Positions 47,601 through 58,478 of a DNA stretch of 64,000 bases are shown in pieces. The position numbers were made by a program, and so were the translations under genes. The notes under the pieces were generated by a model. That model was not told where the DNA came from. It saw only the letters and a list, made by a program, of their open reading frames with translations, and searched no databases. Location: positions 33,918,901 to 33,982,900 of the forward strand of contig BTRK01000006.1 in assembly GCA_036245805.1 (NCBI GenBank), in the 5' to 3' direction. Within the stretch, counting starts at the first letter, position 1, and each line of letters opens with the position of its first letter. The stretch is from Pristionchus mayeri (taxonomy: Eukaryota > Nematoda > Chromadorea > Rhabditida > Neodiplogasteridae).

Positions 47601-49193
47601 GCATGCGTCGCAATTCGTGGGGAAAAGTAGTATCCGAATGCACTTCTTTTGTTGAATTTGTAAAAGAGTTATACTCTATTAGACGGTAGTTGAGAGTGCA
47701 GAGATTTTTGGATTACTGTGATGGTAAGTCTTGATCACGAGGTGTCGACCCCGTGAAACTCTTCTCGTTCTCTATATCCACCTCCATATTTGCACTCGGA
47801 ACTGGTAGTCTCATTATGTGCTCATTATGTTGCTTGGTCTCACATGAATGTGTAGGCGACTCTCAATTATTGGCTTCATAATCGTAATTCGTAGCGAGAT
47901 TGGAGCGGAAGATACAAAACCAACAGATCTCTGAATTATTAGAGTGTGAAACATAGTAGTCGATCCATTTCAATTTCCTGCCCTTGCACTTTTTGCGATG
48001 GTGGCAGTTTTGTCTCCGAGGAAGGAGAAGCATCACGAGACTTGCCCTCCTCACTCATTTATGGCACTCGGTCTAAAAGTGCAGCCGCACTTTGGGGTCG
48101 TCGCTGCTGCGTGAACCACCCAGCACGGCCCCAAACCCTCATCCCCGCTTGTGGGAAAAGTGCGGACTCCTTTCGTAGACTCTTTTCTGCACGGTGAAAG
48201 AGAAGGGTCGTCCTGGAAGGACAGACGAGTCTAACAGGAGAAAGGGAGAGAAGGAGTCCTGTCGACGAACGGGAGTCCGTGAAGGACGAAAAAGAGAGAT
48301 GGCGTGGAAAGAAGAGACGAAGAGAAAAAGACGGAGGCTCTGCCTGTAAACAAACTACAGAAAAGGAGAAGCGAACGTCGACGATAGTTCCGAGAAGGGG
48401 AGGAGGGCAAGTGCGGACAACCTTGTATGTAGCCAATACTTCGAATTGTTTTTGTTGATGGGACAGAGTATTATGAAGTGCCCCTGTGAAGTGTTGAGAT
48501 ATTCTAGAACAGATCGGAAACCAAAGCCCCCCCTCCCCTCCCCATTTTCTATAGTCTAAAGTGGCGCCTTGCTATTATAAGAAACCACGAGTGCCCGGAT
48601 ATAGCTTTCATCGAAATTTGACGTAAAGCACCGTTGATTTTGCCAAATTCGTTGGTAAGGAAGTGCGTAGATCGCGAAGTGAGAGTGGGCAGCTGAAATT
48701 ATGTTGTAGGCTGATCGCGCGATTTCCCACAACTGTTTCCGGAGATAATGTTGTGGTGATGCTACGGAAGTTGATATCGCGCTAATCTGCAGTCTGCGTG
48801 GGGGTGATTGTGGCATTGCCCGAAGTTCCCAGAAGACCGTGAAACGATAATTAGATGATTAACTCCTTTATCGTGGTTTGATTATATGATAATCTGTAGT
48901 GCGTGCATGCGGGGGCATACTAGGAAGAAACACTTTGACGTAGATCAAGGCGTAAGAATGAACTTGACGAGTCGAGCTCGTTCGCACTCTTTCGTCCCTC
49001 GAGGCAGACACTTCTCCCTCAGCAGAAGAGGTGAAGGGCTCTAGTGCACTCTGCTGGTCTAGTCGCCAGAAACCAGTACAGCTGCCCTTTCGAACCTCCA
49101 CTGCACTTTTGGATAACTGGCTGGCTGCAAGAATAGACGCAGACGGGTTTGCACTTTGGTCTCTGCTGCAGATGTTGAGCCAAATAGGGCAGT

Positions 49194-49212
49194 GGGGGGG
49201 GGGGGGGGGGGG
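49194..49212. repeat. Poly-G tract (19 G)
   Basis: Uninterrupted run of 19 G about 475 bp upstream of the TATA box at 49686. Confidence 0.95.
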
Positions 49213-49577
49213 TACTATGATTGTGCCTGTGGTGGTAGCAGTGTACCTGCCGCAGAATTGCTTCACTCGATCTTCTATTTCCTTATTTTCGATTCTTCCT
49301 TCCTCTTCCTCCAAACAGGGAAGAGGAACTGTCTCATTGGGAGTGTGCGTGCGTCTCTTCCCTCATGCTCTCTGAGAACTCTCTCTTCACGGAACCTCGT
49401 CGGGCACTCTCCCTTCTCTGTCGCTCTCGTCTCTCGCTGTCCAGCAGTGGTCGTCGCTCTTCTCGTTCGCGAGTCGGAGAGAGGGCAGAGGAGAGGGGAG
49501 CGACTAGAGAACTACGCGACTTGTGGAGAGAGAAGACGAGGAGAGTGAAAGAGAGAGAGAGGGAGGAGGGGGAGGGA

Positions 49578-49587
49578 ATCAGCTGAG
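49578..49587. promoter_or_regulatory. ATCAGCTGAG E-box upstream of the TATA box
   Basis: CAGCTG E-box with AP-4-like left flank about 100 bp upstream of the TATA box. Related perfect decamers flank the region at 32912, 50482 and 52520. Confidence 0.45.
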
Positions 49588-49685
49588 AAGTCCTGCCGAC
49601 CCAAGAGGACACTGCGAGCGCGTGCGGCAGGCAGACCGAAGGGGCGGAGCCATGAGTCTGCCCTTAGGGTAGAAGAGGGAAGCGG

Positions 49686-49692
49686 TATAAAA
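49686..49692 (+). promoter_or_regulatory. TATA box (TATAAAA)
   Basis: A canonical TATAAAA in a G/C-rich setting, followed at the expected distance by a pyrimidine-rich initiator region and, about 70 bp downstream, a strong splice donor. It is inferred to be the core promoter of the 433-aa gene whose ATG is at 52146, with the long intervening sequence spliced out. Confidence 0.55.
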
Positions 49693-49714
49693 GAGTGGAT
49701 GGAGCCGGAGCCGA

Positions 49715-49763
49715 GACCCGAGACCCTCCTCCTTCTCATTCTTCTACTCCTCCCCGCAGTCCA
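49715..49763 (+). other. Probable noncoding first exon
   Basis: Sequence between the predicted start site (about 25-30 bp after the TATA box) and the donor CCA|GTGAGT. It contains no ATG. Assignment to the downstream gene is inferred from strand, position and the lack of any other gene between. Confidence 0.4.
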
Positions 49764-49769
49764 GTGAGT

Positions 49770-52145
49770 CTCCTATACGAGCTTCCGATGTCGTTATTGC
49801 CTCGGGTCGGCATCTAGTGTCATATCATGTTGCCACTGCCTAATAAGTGTGATACAACTCGTACTGCCTATGCGCCTCTCTCTCCACTCTGTCTCCTTCT
49901 CCTCGGCGACTTTCACTAGAGGCGCCAAGGCAGTTTGCTTGCCTCGCTATTGCTCCTCTTTGCTTACTTGGCATCTTGCTACTTACTTCCCCCTCTTCTC
50001 ACTTTTGTTTCCTTACCACCACAATGCTAATGCTGGTAGTTTGTTGTCGCCAGATTAGTCATATGGCTGAGGGCTCATATACTGCTCCTGTAATGCTCTT
50101 ACACGAACGTCATGCATGAAGTGTATTTTTTGACGAGCAGTAGGAATGAACATATGCTCCTATGTGTGCATATATTTGTGTGTATGCATGCTCGGGATGA
50201 GAGGGGGGGGGGTGGTTGGGAGGAGGTGCGAGGTGCCAAGACGTGAGTTCCTCCCCCTGTCCCTCTTCTACTCTGCTTATTGTGGGGTGCGTTGCCGTGC
50301 TGTGCTGACCCTCGCTCTTCCTCGCGGCTTCCTTCTCCTCTTTCTCCTCGAGGGAGAAGGATGGAAATAGAGGAGGGCGGGACAGTCATTCCCGTGCCAG
50401 GACAAGCACCACGTGGTTTGTGACCAGTGGAGAGAGAAGAGAGGGTCGAGGCAGTTGAAGGGAAAGAGGAGGGGGAGTGAAATCAGCTGATGGGAGAGGA
50501 GAGCCATTCAGCCAGAGTCATCCCCCCTCTGAACCCTCTCCGTGCTCTCTTCTCCTTCCAAATGGCGAGGGAGGAGTCGAGCATATTATCATTTTGTCTT
50601 ATTGAAGTAAATCGTTTTAAATTTCTCCATCTCTGCTTTTCTCCTTTCTCAGATTTGTGCTAATACGATGCATGTGGTTCTGTGACTGGTCTCGAGTCTG
50701 TTTTGTTTGTTTTCACGAGATTCGCCTCTCCATCCACCCCTCTCCTTGCTTAGCCCAGGGGTTATTTCGCCACACTCCATCCACCCTCTCACTCGATGAC
50801 GATAACTATGGATAATCTGTTGTGAAAGCGCCGACCTAGAAGTATGTCTAAATGGCTGCAAGTGATCTCTAGTCAGTTTTCATGTATCTCCTCCTTCTTC
50901 ATCTCTCTCGCCTTCCTCGTGTCTCCTCCCCCACAAGAGAGAGTTCGTGGTCGTTTTTATTCACTTCTCTCACTTGGTTCGTTTTCTCTCCGCCTCTCTG
51001 GTTCTCTAGAGGGCGACTAGAGGTTGTAGTTGATCGGGGAGGCTGAGTCACACCTGCCCTCCACCCCACCCTCTACTTTTAACCACTTCTATCTCTAACT
51101 GCCTCTCTCCTTCTCGTCATTCAGCCACGTCTTCGTTCACTTCACGCTCGGGTTTCTGCCCACTCTTATCATCGTTTTAAGCGTCTTGTGGTGAGTCGTG
51201 TACTCCTATTGCACGCTAGTTACATTATTAGCACCTGTGTGACCTGTGCATTCTCCAGACTCCGAGTGGGAAAAGATGCCCACAGGCAATGCTTCTGTCT
51301 CGTCTCCCCCGTTCTCCCCCTTGTGACCTCTCCTCGTGAACCCTCAGGCAGGGATCTCATTCCATCAAGTGAGAGCGTGGGCATAGCACATCGTCAAGGG
51401 TTTTCGTTGCGTGTTGTGGGGGTTCCTGACCTGCTCAGTTATTTATATTCGCGGGTTGCCGAGTAGATCACGCGCTGTTCTCTTGTATTTGTGTGCACGA
51501 CTCAGTTGTTGTCTTGGGCTACCTACTGCCTATCTCTGCCTCCTCTCCTTTCCTCTTACTGTCTATATTCTATCTGCCACTGTCTTCCTCCTTCACCCGT
51601 CCTTCTTACTAATATATTTTCCCTTCCTCATTTCACTTGTTTTCTCCACCCATCTCATCTTCTCATTGTTGCTAATTCCTCGTGATGATTCTCGATCGTC
51701 CATTTTTCTCTTATTTCACAAGTGTTCGTTCGATTTTTCTTCTCACCATTTTCAATCGAGATTACTCATCATTTTGCCGCGTCCGTTTTCCCGCGATTCT
51801 CTCTGCTGATCCTCCCTCTCTCGCTCCCTTCCGCTCAAGGGATGATTCATTTCCCCTTCCTCCCCCTCTCCTCACTCCGCACCCTCCTAGCGTTCAATAT
51901 TGCAGTGAGCAAGCCACTCGAACTCCTGCAGAGCATTCCTGAGCGTCTAGCAGCATCCGGGAAGTGTCTTCGACCCGCCCGACCCTCGATCAATCTTCTT
52001 CCCCTTCCCCTTTCTTGTGATTCGTCCAGCCGATTGTCGGCTGCATCCATCAGTCATCACGGCACGAGAGAAGCGATCTGGTAGTGGAGGAGTGAGTGGA
52101 ACGAGAGAGACTCTCGAAATATCCGCCGAACCACGAGTGGAGAAT
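49770..52145. other. Probable 5' intron / UTR region
   Basis: CT-rich, without recognisable coding exons. Contains a 10-G run (50203-50212) and an ATCAGCTGAT site (50482-50491). The acceptor of the exon carrying the start codon was not identified with confidence. Confidence 0.4.
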
Positions 52146-55100
52146 ATGAAGAAGAACAACAAGTAAGCGGATGTCATCCTTTCGTCTGCTCATGTCTTCA
52201 CTTTGTGTTTTTAGTCACGCACACCCCTAGGAATAGGGTGAATCTCTGTAGCCAATTCGAGAGGTTGATAAGCGCGCTGCTCGTTTGTCTCCTGTCGTGT
52301 GGTGTCTCCATAATGTAGATTGGCTGCTTCCTTCCTCCTTCTCATACAAACAAGCTGCTGGCTAATCGTTGTTCCCATCGGCTGATATTATCACTTTCCT
52401 TCACTGCTCATTGTCTGTTCTCATATTTCTGTGGCGCACTAAGATCACTTCTCCTCTGGTCCAAAGCCAAAGCCTTTCGAAATCAGTTGAGAAGCCGTGC
52501 TTATGATTGAAGGGTTTCGATCAGCTGATTGAGTGAGGAGAGGAGAAGGAGGGGGGGAGGGGGAGGGGCAGCGAGAGATGAATGGCTATTATCGATACTT
52601 ATCACTTACTCTGTGCATGCGTGATAACCACTTCCCGCCTCTCTCATCGATTCGTTACTCGAGTTGTCCAATTACGCAACAATGCGTGCCTTGCCTATGT
52701 TCTTCGTTCCTATTAACTCGGTACTTCGGCAACGAGTTACTCATTGTCTTCCTTCGGCAGACAATCGACGACCGCCAGTGCAGCCTCGTCCTCAGCCAAC
52801 TCTGCCGCCTCTCGAAGAGGACAGAAGACACTCGGCTGGTTCCTATCTGAGGTACGGTAGACCATCGATTCAATCGATGACTGGGAGAATACTACGGTGG
52901 ATATTGATTGATTGTCTCTGCAGGAACTGATAGAGAAGACGGCGACCAGCTCTCCTTCTCCCCCCGTGCAGCATAAAAACAGAGAGGTATCGATGGCCGG
53001 AGGAGCACCTGTGAGCTCAGAGGAGAAGAAGAGACGGTGAGTCATTGGTACGGTTGCACCTACCTATGGCGGGATAAATGTAGATCTGCTGGAAAAGGAT
53101 GGTGTGGGGTACGGTAGCTGATCAGTTATCAATAGCCCCATCTTTCAGCAGAGGCGGTCGTGGCCATCGCCAGCGCAAGCTGACGGAGACTCTCTCTACT
53201 GCATCTGAAGCGAGTCTGCCGATGCTGGAAGGAGAGGAGGAGAAGAAGGTGAGGAGGGGGGGGGGAGGAGTTTGGTGATGTCAGAGAGTAACAGACAGCA
53301 CGCAAAACTGTATCATTATTATCGAGTTTTGCCGCTAGAAGCTTTCGATTTCTTTGCTTTGCATTCATTCGTTTCGATTTGGCCCCTCGATTAGACTAGG
53401 AAAGGAGTAAAAGGTAAGAAGAAGAAGAAGAAACATCACTCACTCATTACTAGAGGGGTCGAGTGTTCGGCCAAAACCGGTAATTGAACAAGTTGAAAGA
53501 GTGAGCGCAAAGTGACCATGGGGAGTGGCACGCCGTTGCAACTTCTCGAAACGAGTTACTGTGGACTGACCAGGGCTACTGTGGTCGACAGAGTGATTAT
53601 CGATTGATTCTCTTCAGGACGCGGCTCTGGCTGTGGCGCCGCCTAGCGACTTCTACGTGTACGATGTGGCCTCGGACGGATATTACTATGAGCAGAACGG
53701 AGCCAAGGTAGGTCACATAGTAAGATCAATATTTACAATGGAACGGTAGCCCTTATGATGACTGCAGTTGTAATGGCTTGTTTGCAGGGTTGGCGTAGAC
53801 GTCTCCCCCAGGGAGTGCAGCCTGCGAGGAAGCCAGCTGCTGCCCTCTCCCAGCAGCAGAACGAGGTACGCCATCTGGGATGAGACTGTTAGGATACGAT
53901 GGGATGAATCCTCTTACTCGTGTTAATCACTTCGGTACAAGGTGTGGCTCGACATAGCCGCGTTAGCTTAGTGTGTACAGTTTGATAAGGGGTGATGTCA
54001 AGGGGTGCCGGAAGAAGGGAAAGGTTCTTCCTGCCAGGGATGAATCAGAGAAGGAATGCGGGGTTTAGAACCAAGAGTTGAGCACGTGAGTAGGAAGAGA
54101 TGACAAGCGAGAACTTTTGCTCCTCTTATCTTTCTCTGCCCTCAAGTGACCCTTACTCTGTGAACTAGAAACTAGTAAGTAAGTTGTCACGTGAAGAGTA
54201 GTCCTGAAGTTGATCCCGGACGAGATGAAAGGATGGGGGAAGAGTGGTTAGAGGAGGAAGTGCGTACTATTAGGACTACGTGAGGGAAGGAAAGAAGAGA
54301 GAGACGCGAGTGATTCGCGAAAGTGAGACGACGAGAGAAATGGCGAATAAGAGGAGAGAGGGAATCGCGAGTTGTGCGGTGAGGGGAGATCGAGAGAGAA
54401 GAGGAGAAAGGATCAGTGGATGGAGAGGGAAGCATGCACGTATTTACAGCCACTTTTCCTGATGGCACTGGATTATGTATTTTGACCTGTTCTTTATTTC
54501 TCTCCAGAATGCTCGTGACCACGCAATTTGTCAGCATTTTTGAGAGATGCGAGATTTCGCAACCCTCCAGAAGGGAACAGAAATGCATACACAACCCACA
54601 GGCTAGAATATCTCGTAGTTTGTGTTCGAGCGGTGGGGAAAACAAGCAAGCCACGGGGGGTTCCACGAAGGGGTTCCACGAACTTTTTCCATGCTAGCTA
54701 ACGAAAAATCGATTTAAGAAAATAATAGTGACCTAATTGTGTATTTGTTGCAGGAACTGCACCGTCAGGCCGAGTTGGCTGCTGCTGCCGTGCAGCGCAA
54801 CCACATGAACGCCCTCCAGGCTGCGATGGCACAGCCCACCGCGTACAACAGGTACAGTTACTGTAGAATTACTGTAAATATGTGAGGATAGGAAGGATAC
54901 TGTATTGCTGTTAGTCGATGACGTCTTCGCGCCTCACATGGTATGCTTGCGAAAGATGAGAGCAGTAAGGGGGGTGTTTACTGCTGCAGTCTCTAGGTTG
55001 TTATTGACGTGTGCGCGTGGCTGCAGTTGATCAGAGAACGAAGAAGACGTCGCCTGACTCGGCTCTTTCTTTCTCTGCTTCACTCATCCGATCCCGCAAA

Positions 55101-56286
55101 GCTTTTGGGGAAAGAGGGGAGAATGACAGGGAGGGAGGGGGCACGCGAGGGGAATAAGGACTGGAAGCAGTCTAGTGGATGCAATCTCCTCTTCCAGATA
55201 CTACGATGCTCCCTCTGATGGCTACTTCTTCGAGATGGCCTCTGTCGATGGCTGGCGCAAGCGTACGGCCGCCCCGAGTGCTGGCGCCCCTGCGGCGTTC
55301 AGCCGCGTGCCCGCTGCTCGCGGAGCAGCCGCGTCCACTGCCGGACTATTCAATGGAAGCATTCCTCTCCAGTTCCTCCCTCAGTATGCAGCCCTGCAGC
55401 AGCAGCAGCAGACTACTACTGTCGCTCCCAACCAGAGCTACGGAGCTGCACTCGCGAGGTGAGCACGAAATTGGTCGATGTGGGAAGGGGAAGGAGGGGA
55501 AGCAGTTGAAGGGCGGAAATGAAGATAGATAATTGCAGAGGGGAGTTGCCTGCCAAGTGCATGATGGAGTCGTCGGCGTCGTCTTCTGTCTCGGACGACC
55601 TCTCGTACCCTTCTCTCTCCCGTCCCACTTCACTCGATCTCACGACCATGGGAGCAATCGGAGGAATGGAGAAGGAGAGAAGAGCAACGAAGGAGGAAGA
55701 GAACACTCAGCAGCCCGCTTCTCTCTTCACCTGGAATGCTGACAAATTCATCGAGGTACGATTGAAGAGGGTTACGGTAGACCATTGGAGACCAGGGTTG
55801 TTGCTGAGCATGATTACAGTAGTGTTCGTTGCAGGAATTGGTCGGACAGTTCTCGTCGAACACTCGTCTCGATGACTTCACCGAGTCTTTCGGCGTCGGA
55901 GATCTGAAGACTCCTGCGACGTCGATGTGGAACCGTCGTTTCTCTGCCACGACGGCTGCATCGTCGACTTCTGGAGTGATGACTGGAGGAGAGGAGGAAG
56001 ATCAGGTTGGAACGAGGGAGGGAAGGGATGGGAGAGAATGGGAGAGGATGAGGATGAGGATGAGAAGTGATGACGGGAGGAGTGGAGAAAGATCAGGTAA
56101 TACGAATTGAGGAGTGGGGATAGGGTGAGAAGCGTCGGTTGAGAAAATTCCTTGGTGGGATGCCGCATTATGTAGCATGAGAAGATACTGTAAACCGATG
56201 ATTAATCGATGTTCTCGCAGGAGGAGTACGCTCTCACGAAGGAGCTGGAGAACATCTGGAAGACGCCGACGCCTGTTCAGAACTGA
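52146..56286 (+). CDS. Unrecognised 433-aa protein with two SDGYYYE...GWRRR motifs, 11 exons
   Basis: Exons: 52146-52162, 52761-52851, 52924-53036, 53149-53248, 53618-53707, 53788-53865, 54754-54851, 55198-55458, 55539-55755, 55835-56005, 56221-56286; the whole chain stays in frame. In order: Ser/Ala-rich N-terminus ending TLGWFLSE, an Arg/Gly patch RRGGRGHRQR (about residue 107), motif copy A (YVYDVASDGYYYE...GWRRR), a Gln/Ala-rich helix-like segment, motif copy B (YYDAPSDGYFFE...GWRKR), poly-Gln, a Ser-rich segment, and a C-terminal block LFTWNADKFIEELVGQF ... SMWNRRF. RG patch, poly-Gln and disorder resemble RNA-associated or P-granule-type proteins, but that is only analogy. I do not recognise the family. 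The start ATG is the only one before a donor in a suitable frame. Confidence 0.82.
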
Positions 56287-58051
56287 GAGCAGGGACAGAT
56301 CGGACGATGACGTAGTGTCGTCGATGACGTCATCCTTCCTCCTGTTTCTCTCCTCGACCCGTAGTAGGATAGATATCGTACCCCTCGTTACTCCCCACTC
56401 ATCATTCCCTAGCTTCACACACCTTTGTCCTAATAGTAGAAGACACAGTTGATACACTCATAATATCGCTTAATTTCCGTAACTAAATCATCTCATCTAG
56501 TAACTTAGTAGGCTTCATCAGATAGGCAGAACACAATTCACTTGCATCCCACATCCCTCATCTCCTCTAATTCGGTATTAGCTCTGTGTTGATGTGCGCC
56601 CTTCCGAGGTTTCCCGGTAACCCGCTCCCATCGATTCTGCCAATCCTAATAGCACTTCCCTTCATTGGAATTCAATCCGTTCTTTCCCCTAGTTGTATCG
56701 ATTCTAAATCGACCGATGCCTACCGTAGTGTTGCTCGCTTCGTCGACATTTACCAATGCACCATCCCCATTCCACACCCTTAGTAGAAGAACAATTGTTG
56801 GCCTATTCGCTGTGTCTAGCATCACCTGTAGGCACTGAGTAATAGGATGGTTCAGCCTTACGACTAATGTTACCTAACTACCGTACACGAGATGGCATAT
56901 CTCTCTCCGTCCACTCTACTACCGTAATTCTCTAACTACCGTAGCCCTTGTATTCTCACCCTTGTGTAGCCCTTAGCGGGTATTCAGAAGCTCCACATCC
57001 GAACCCACCCTCAACATTCATCACCCAACTCAATGGCTGTTCAATCGTTCGTTTTCGTTTGACCCTTCATATTCTCTGTCCCCGTTATTTTCGTATTTCT
57101 GCTAATTTGTGCTTAATTCGTGCCCCTTTTTTGCTGTGTATTGGTAATTCGTCTGCCCCTTCATCCTGTAATTTCTTTCCCCCGTTTGAGACACATCCCA
57201 ACTAGAAACCGACTTGCGACACTACCGTAGTCTCACACACGACAACCCCTCACCCCCATTCACACTACTTTGCCGTAGTCGATGTAGCCGTAGGCGAATA
57301 CTGTAATATGAGTAGTCAATCGAACCGTATTCCATCGATAACTAGTGTCGATTTGTCCTGTATTGATTTGACGACCGCAAAAGCAGACAATGTTGTACAG
57401 ACGTTTAATTGGTTGCTGTAGGCACTTCTTTTCTCAGCTCGAAAATCGATCCCCCCTCTTAATATCGAAGCGTCGACTTCGGTCTTCCATAGTAGCCGTG
57501 TTGTTGATTGATAGCCCGATCCACCGTTGGTGTATATACCTGGTCCATTCCGCCCAACTGTCTGTTGTATACTGTATTAGGTGAGACCGAATCGATCATA
57601 CCGTAGGCTGATCAAGTTGACGATTCGAATATCTGTTCCATATTTCCCTCCCCCCACCCATCCGAACCTTCTCGATTTATCGTGCAGAAAGAAGATAAAA
57701 AATCATGTTGAACTGCAAGTGTTGAATGATGCGATGTGAACACATGGAACAGTGAGAGAAAAAACTGTATTGAAAGAATATCACTGTTTAGGCAATTATG
57801 ACAACGGTATGACAAGGGATCAGATGATGAATTTGTGGTAGTATTAACATGCATCACATCATGTGAAATTACGACGCAACTGAGAAAGTCAAGTAGCTGC
57901 AAACGCGAATAACTTAAGCATTAGAGATACGATAACGAGCTAGCTGAAGATTCTTCCAATAGGTCTCTTATGTGGAGTTCGAATATCCAATACTATGTTG
58001 ATATTATACTGATAATGTATAACAGACTAATACGATGGAGCATACCGTAAT
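56287..58051. other. Downstream intergenic region rich in TACCGTA/TACTGTA heptamers
   Basis: Between two convergent genes (plus-strand gene ending at 56286, minus-strand YIPF4 ending at 58052). No exon is seen. Many TACCGTA-type heptamers occur (for example about 56720, 56880, 56920, 56935, 57225). A clear polyadenylation signal was not identified for either gene. Confidence 0.5.
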
Positions 58052-58445
58052 CTACACACCCGAATATAGCGAGAAGAAGTAGACGTACAGTAATCCTACG
58101 GGGTACAGTAAGAGGATCTTCTTGCTCTCGAGTTCATCTACGCAGAGCAGTGAGCCTGCTGAGTAGACTGACCATCCGATGCCGACGAGACCCCAGAGGG
58201 AGGAAATCAGAGGAATACTGCAATTTCAGCATTCATAAGGAACAAGAATTATAACGGCTTGGAAAACCTCGAAAATACTGTTTACTTATGTGACTCATAC
58301 TGTCTGCAGTGTGTTTGAGATAATCCTCCATTCGATGCCTGCTAAGCGACTTGCGTTCTATCGCATGATTTGTTACTTTTCGAGAACCCCTCGCTGCAGT
58401 TGTTGTCGCGTCATGACTATCGAACTTTTAGTGCAGCCAGACGAC

Positions 58446-58478
<33 letters not shown>

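Larger units (their letters stand above)
29407..49685. other. About 20 kb gene-poor, pyrimidine/purine-tract-rich region
   Basis: No exon chain or known domain was found on either strand. Open frames are short and of low complexity (Ser/Arg/Pro/Leu), as expected from CT/GA-rich DNA. Seen instead: (GA)n at about 30285-30308, a CCCT tract at about 40925-40954, long C/G homopolymers, E-box palindromes, many CACGTG sites and scattered TATAA-like sequences. It most likely carries distal regulatory DNA or large 5' introns of the gene that starts to be translated at 52146. One minus-strand frame at 36894-37129 ending at a good donor is a weak exon candidate. Confidence 0.5.

Noticed and set aside
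51411..51809. Plus-strand 132-residue hydrophobic frame upstream of the 433-aa gene
   Set aside because: Leu/Ser/Phe-rich reading of a CT-rich tract; no matching exon phase to the downstream gene.
53396..53419. Possible microexon before GTAAGAAG in the 433-aa gene
   Set aside because: Its 19-nt length would shift the frame, whereas exon 4 to exon 5 joins in phase without it.
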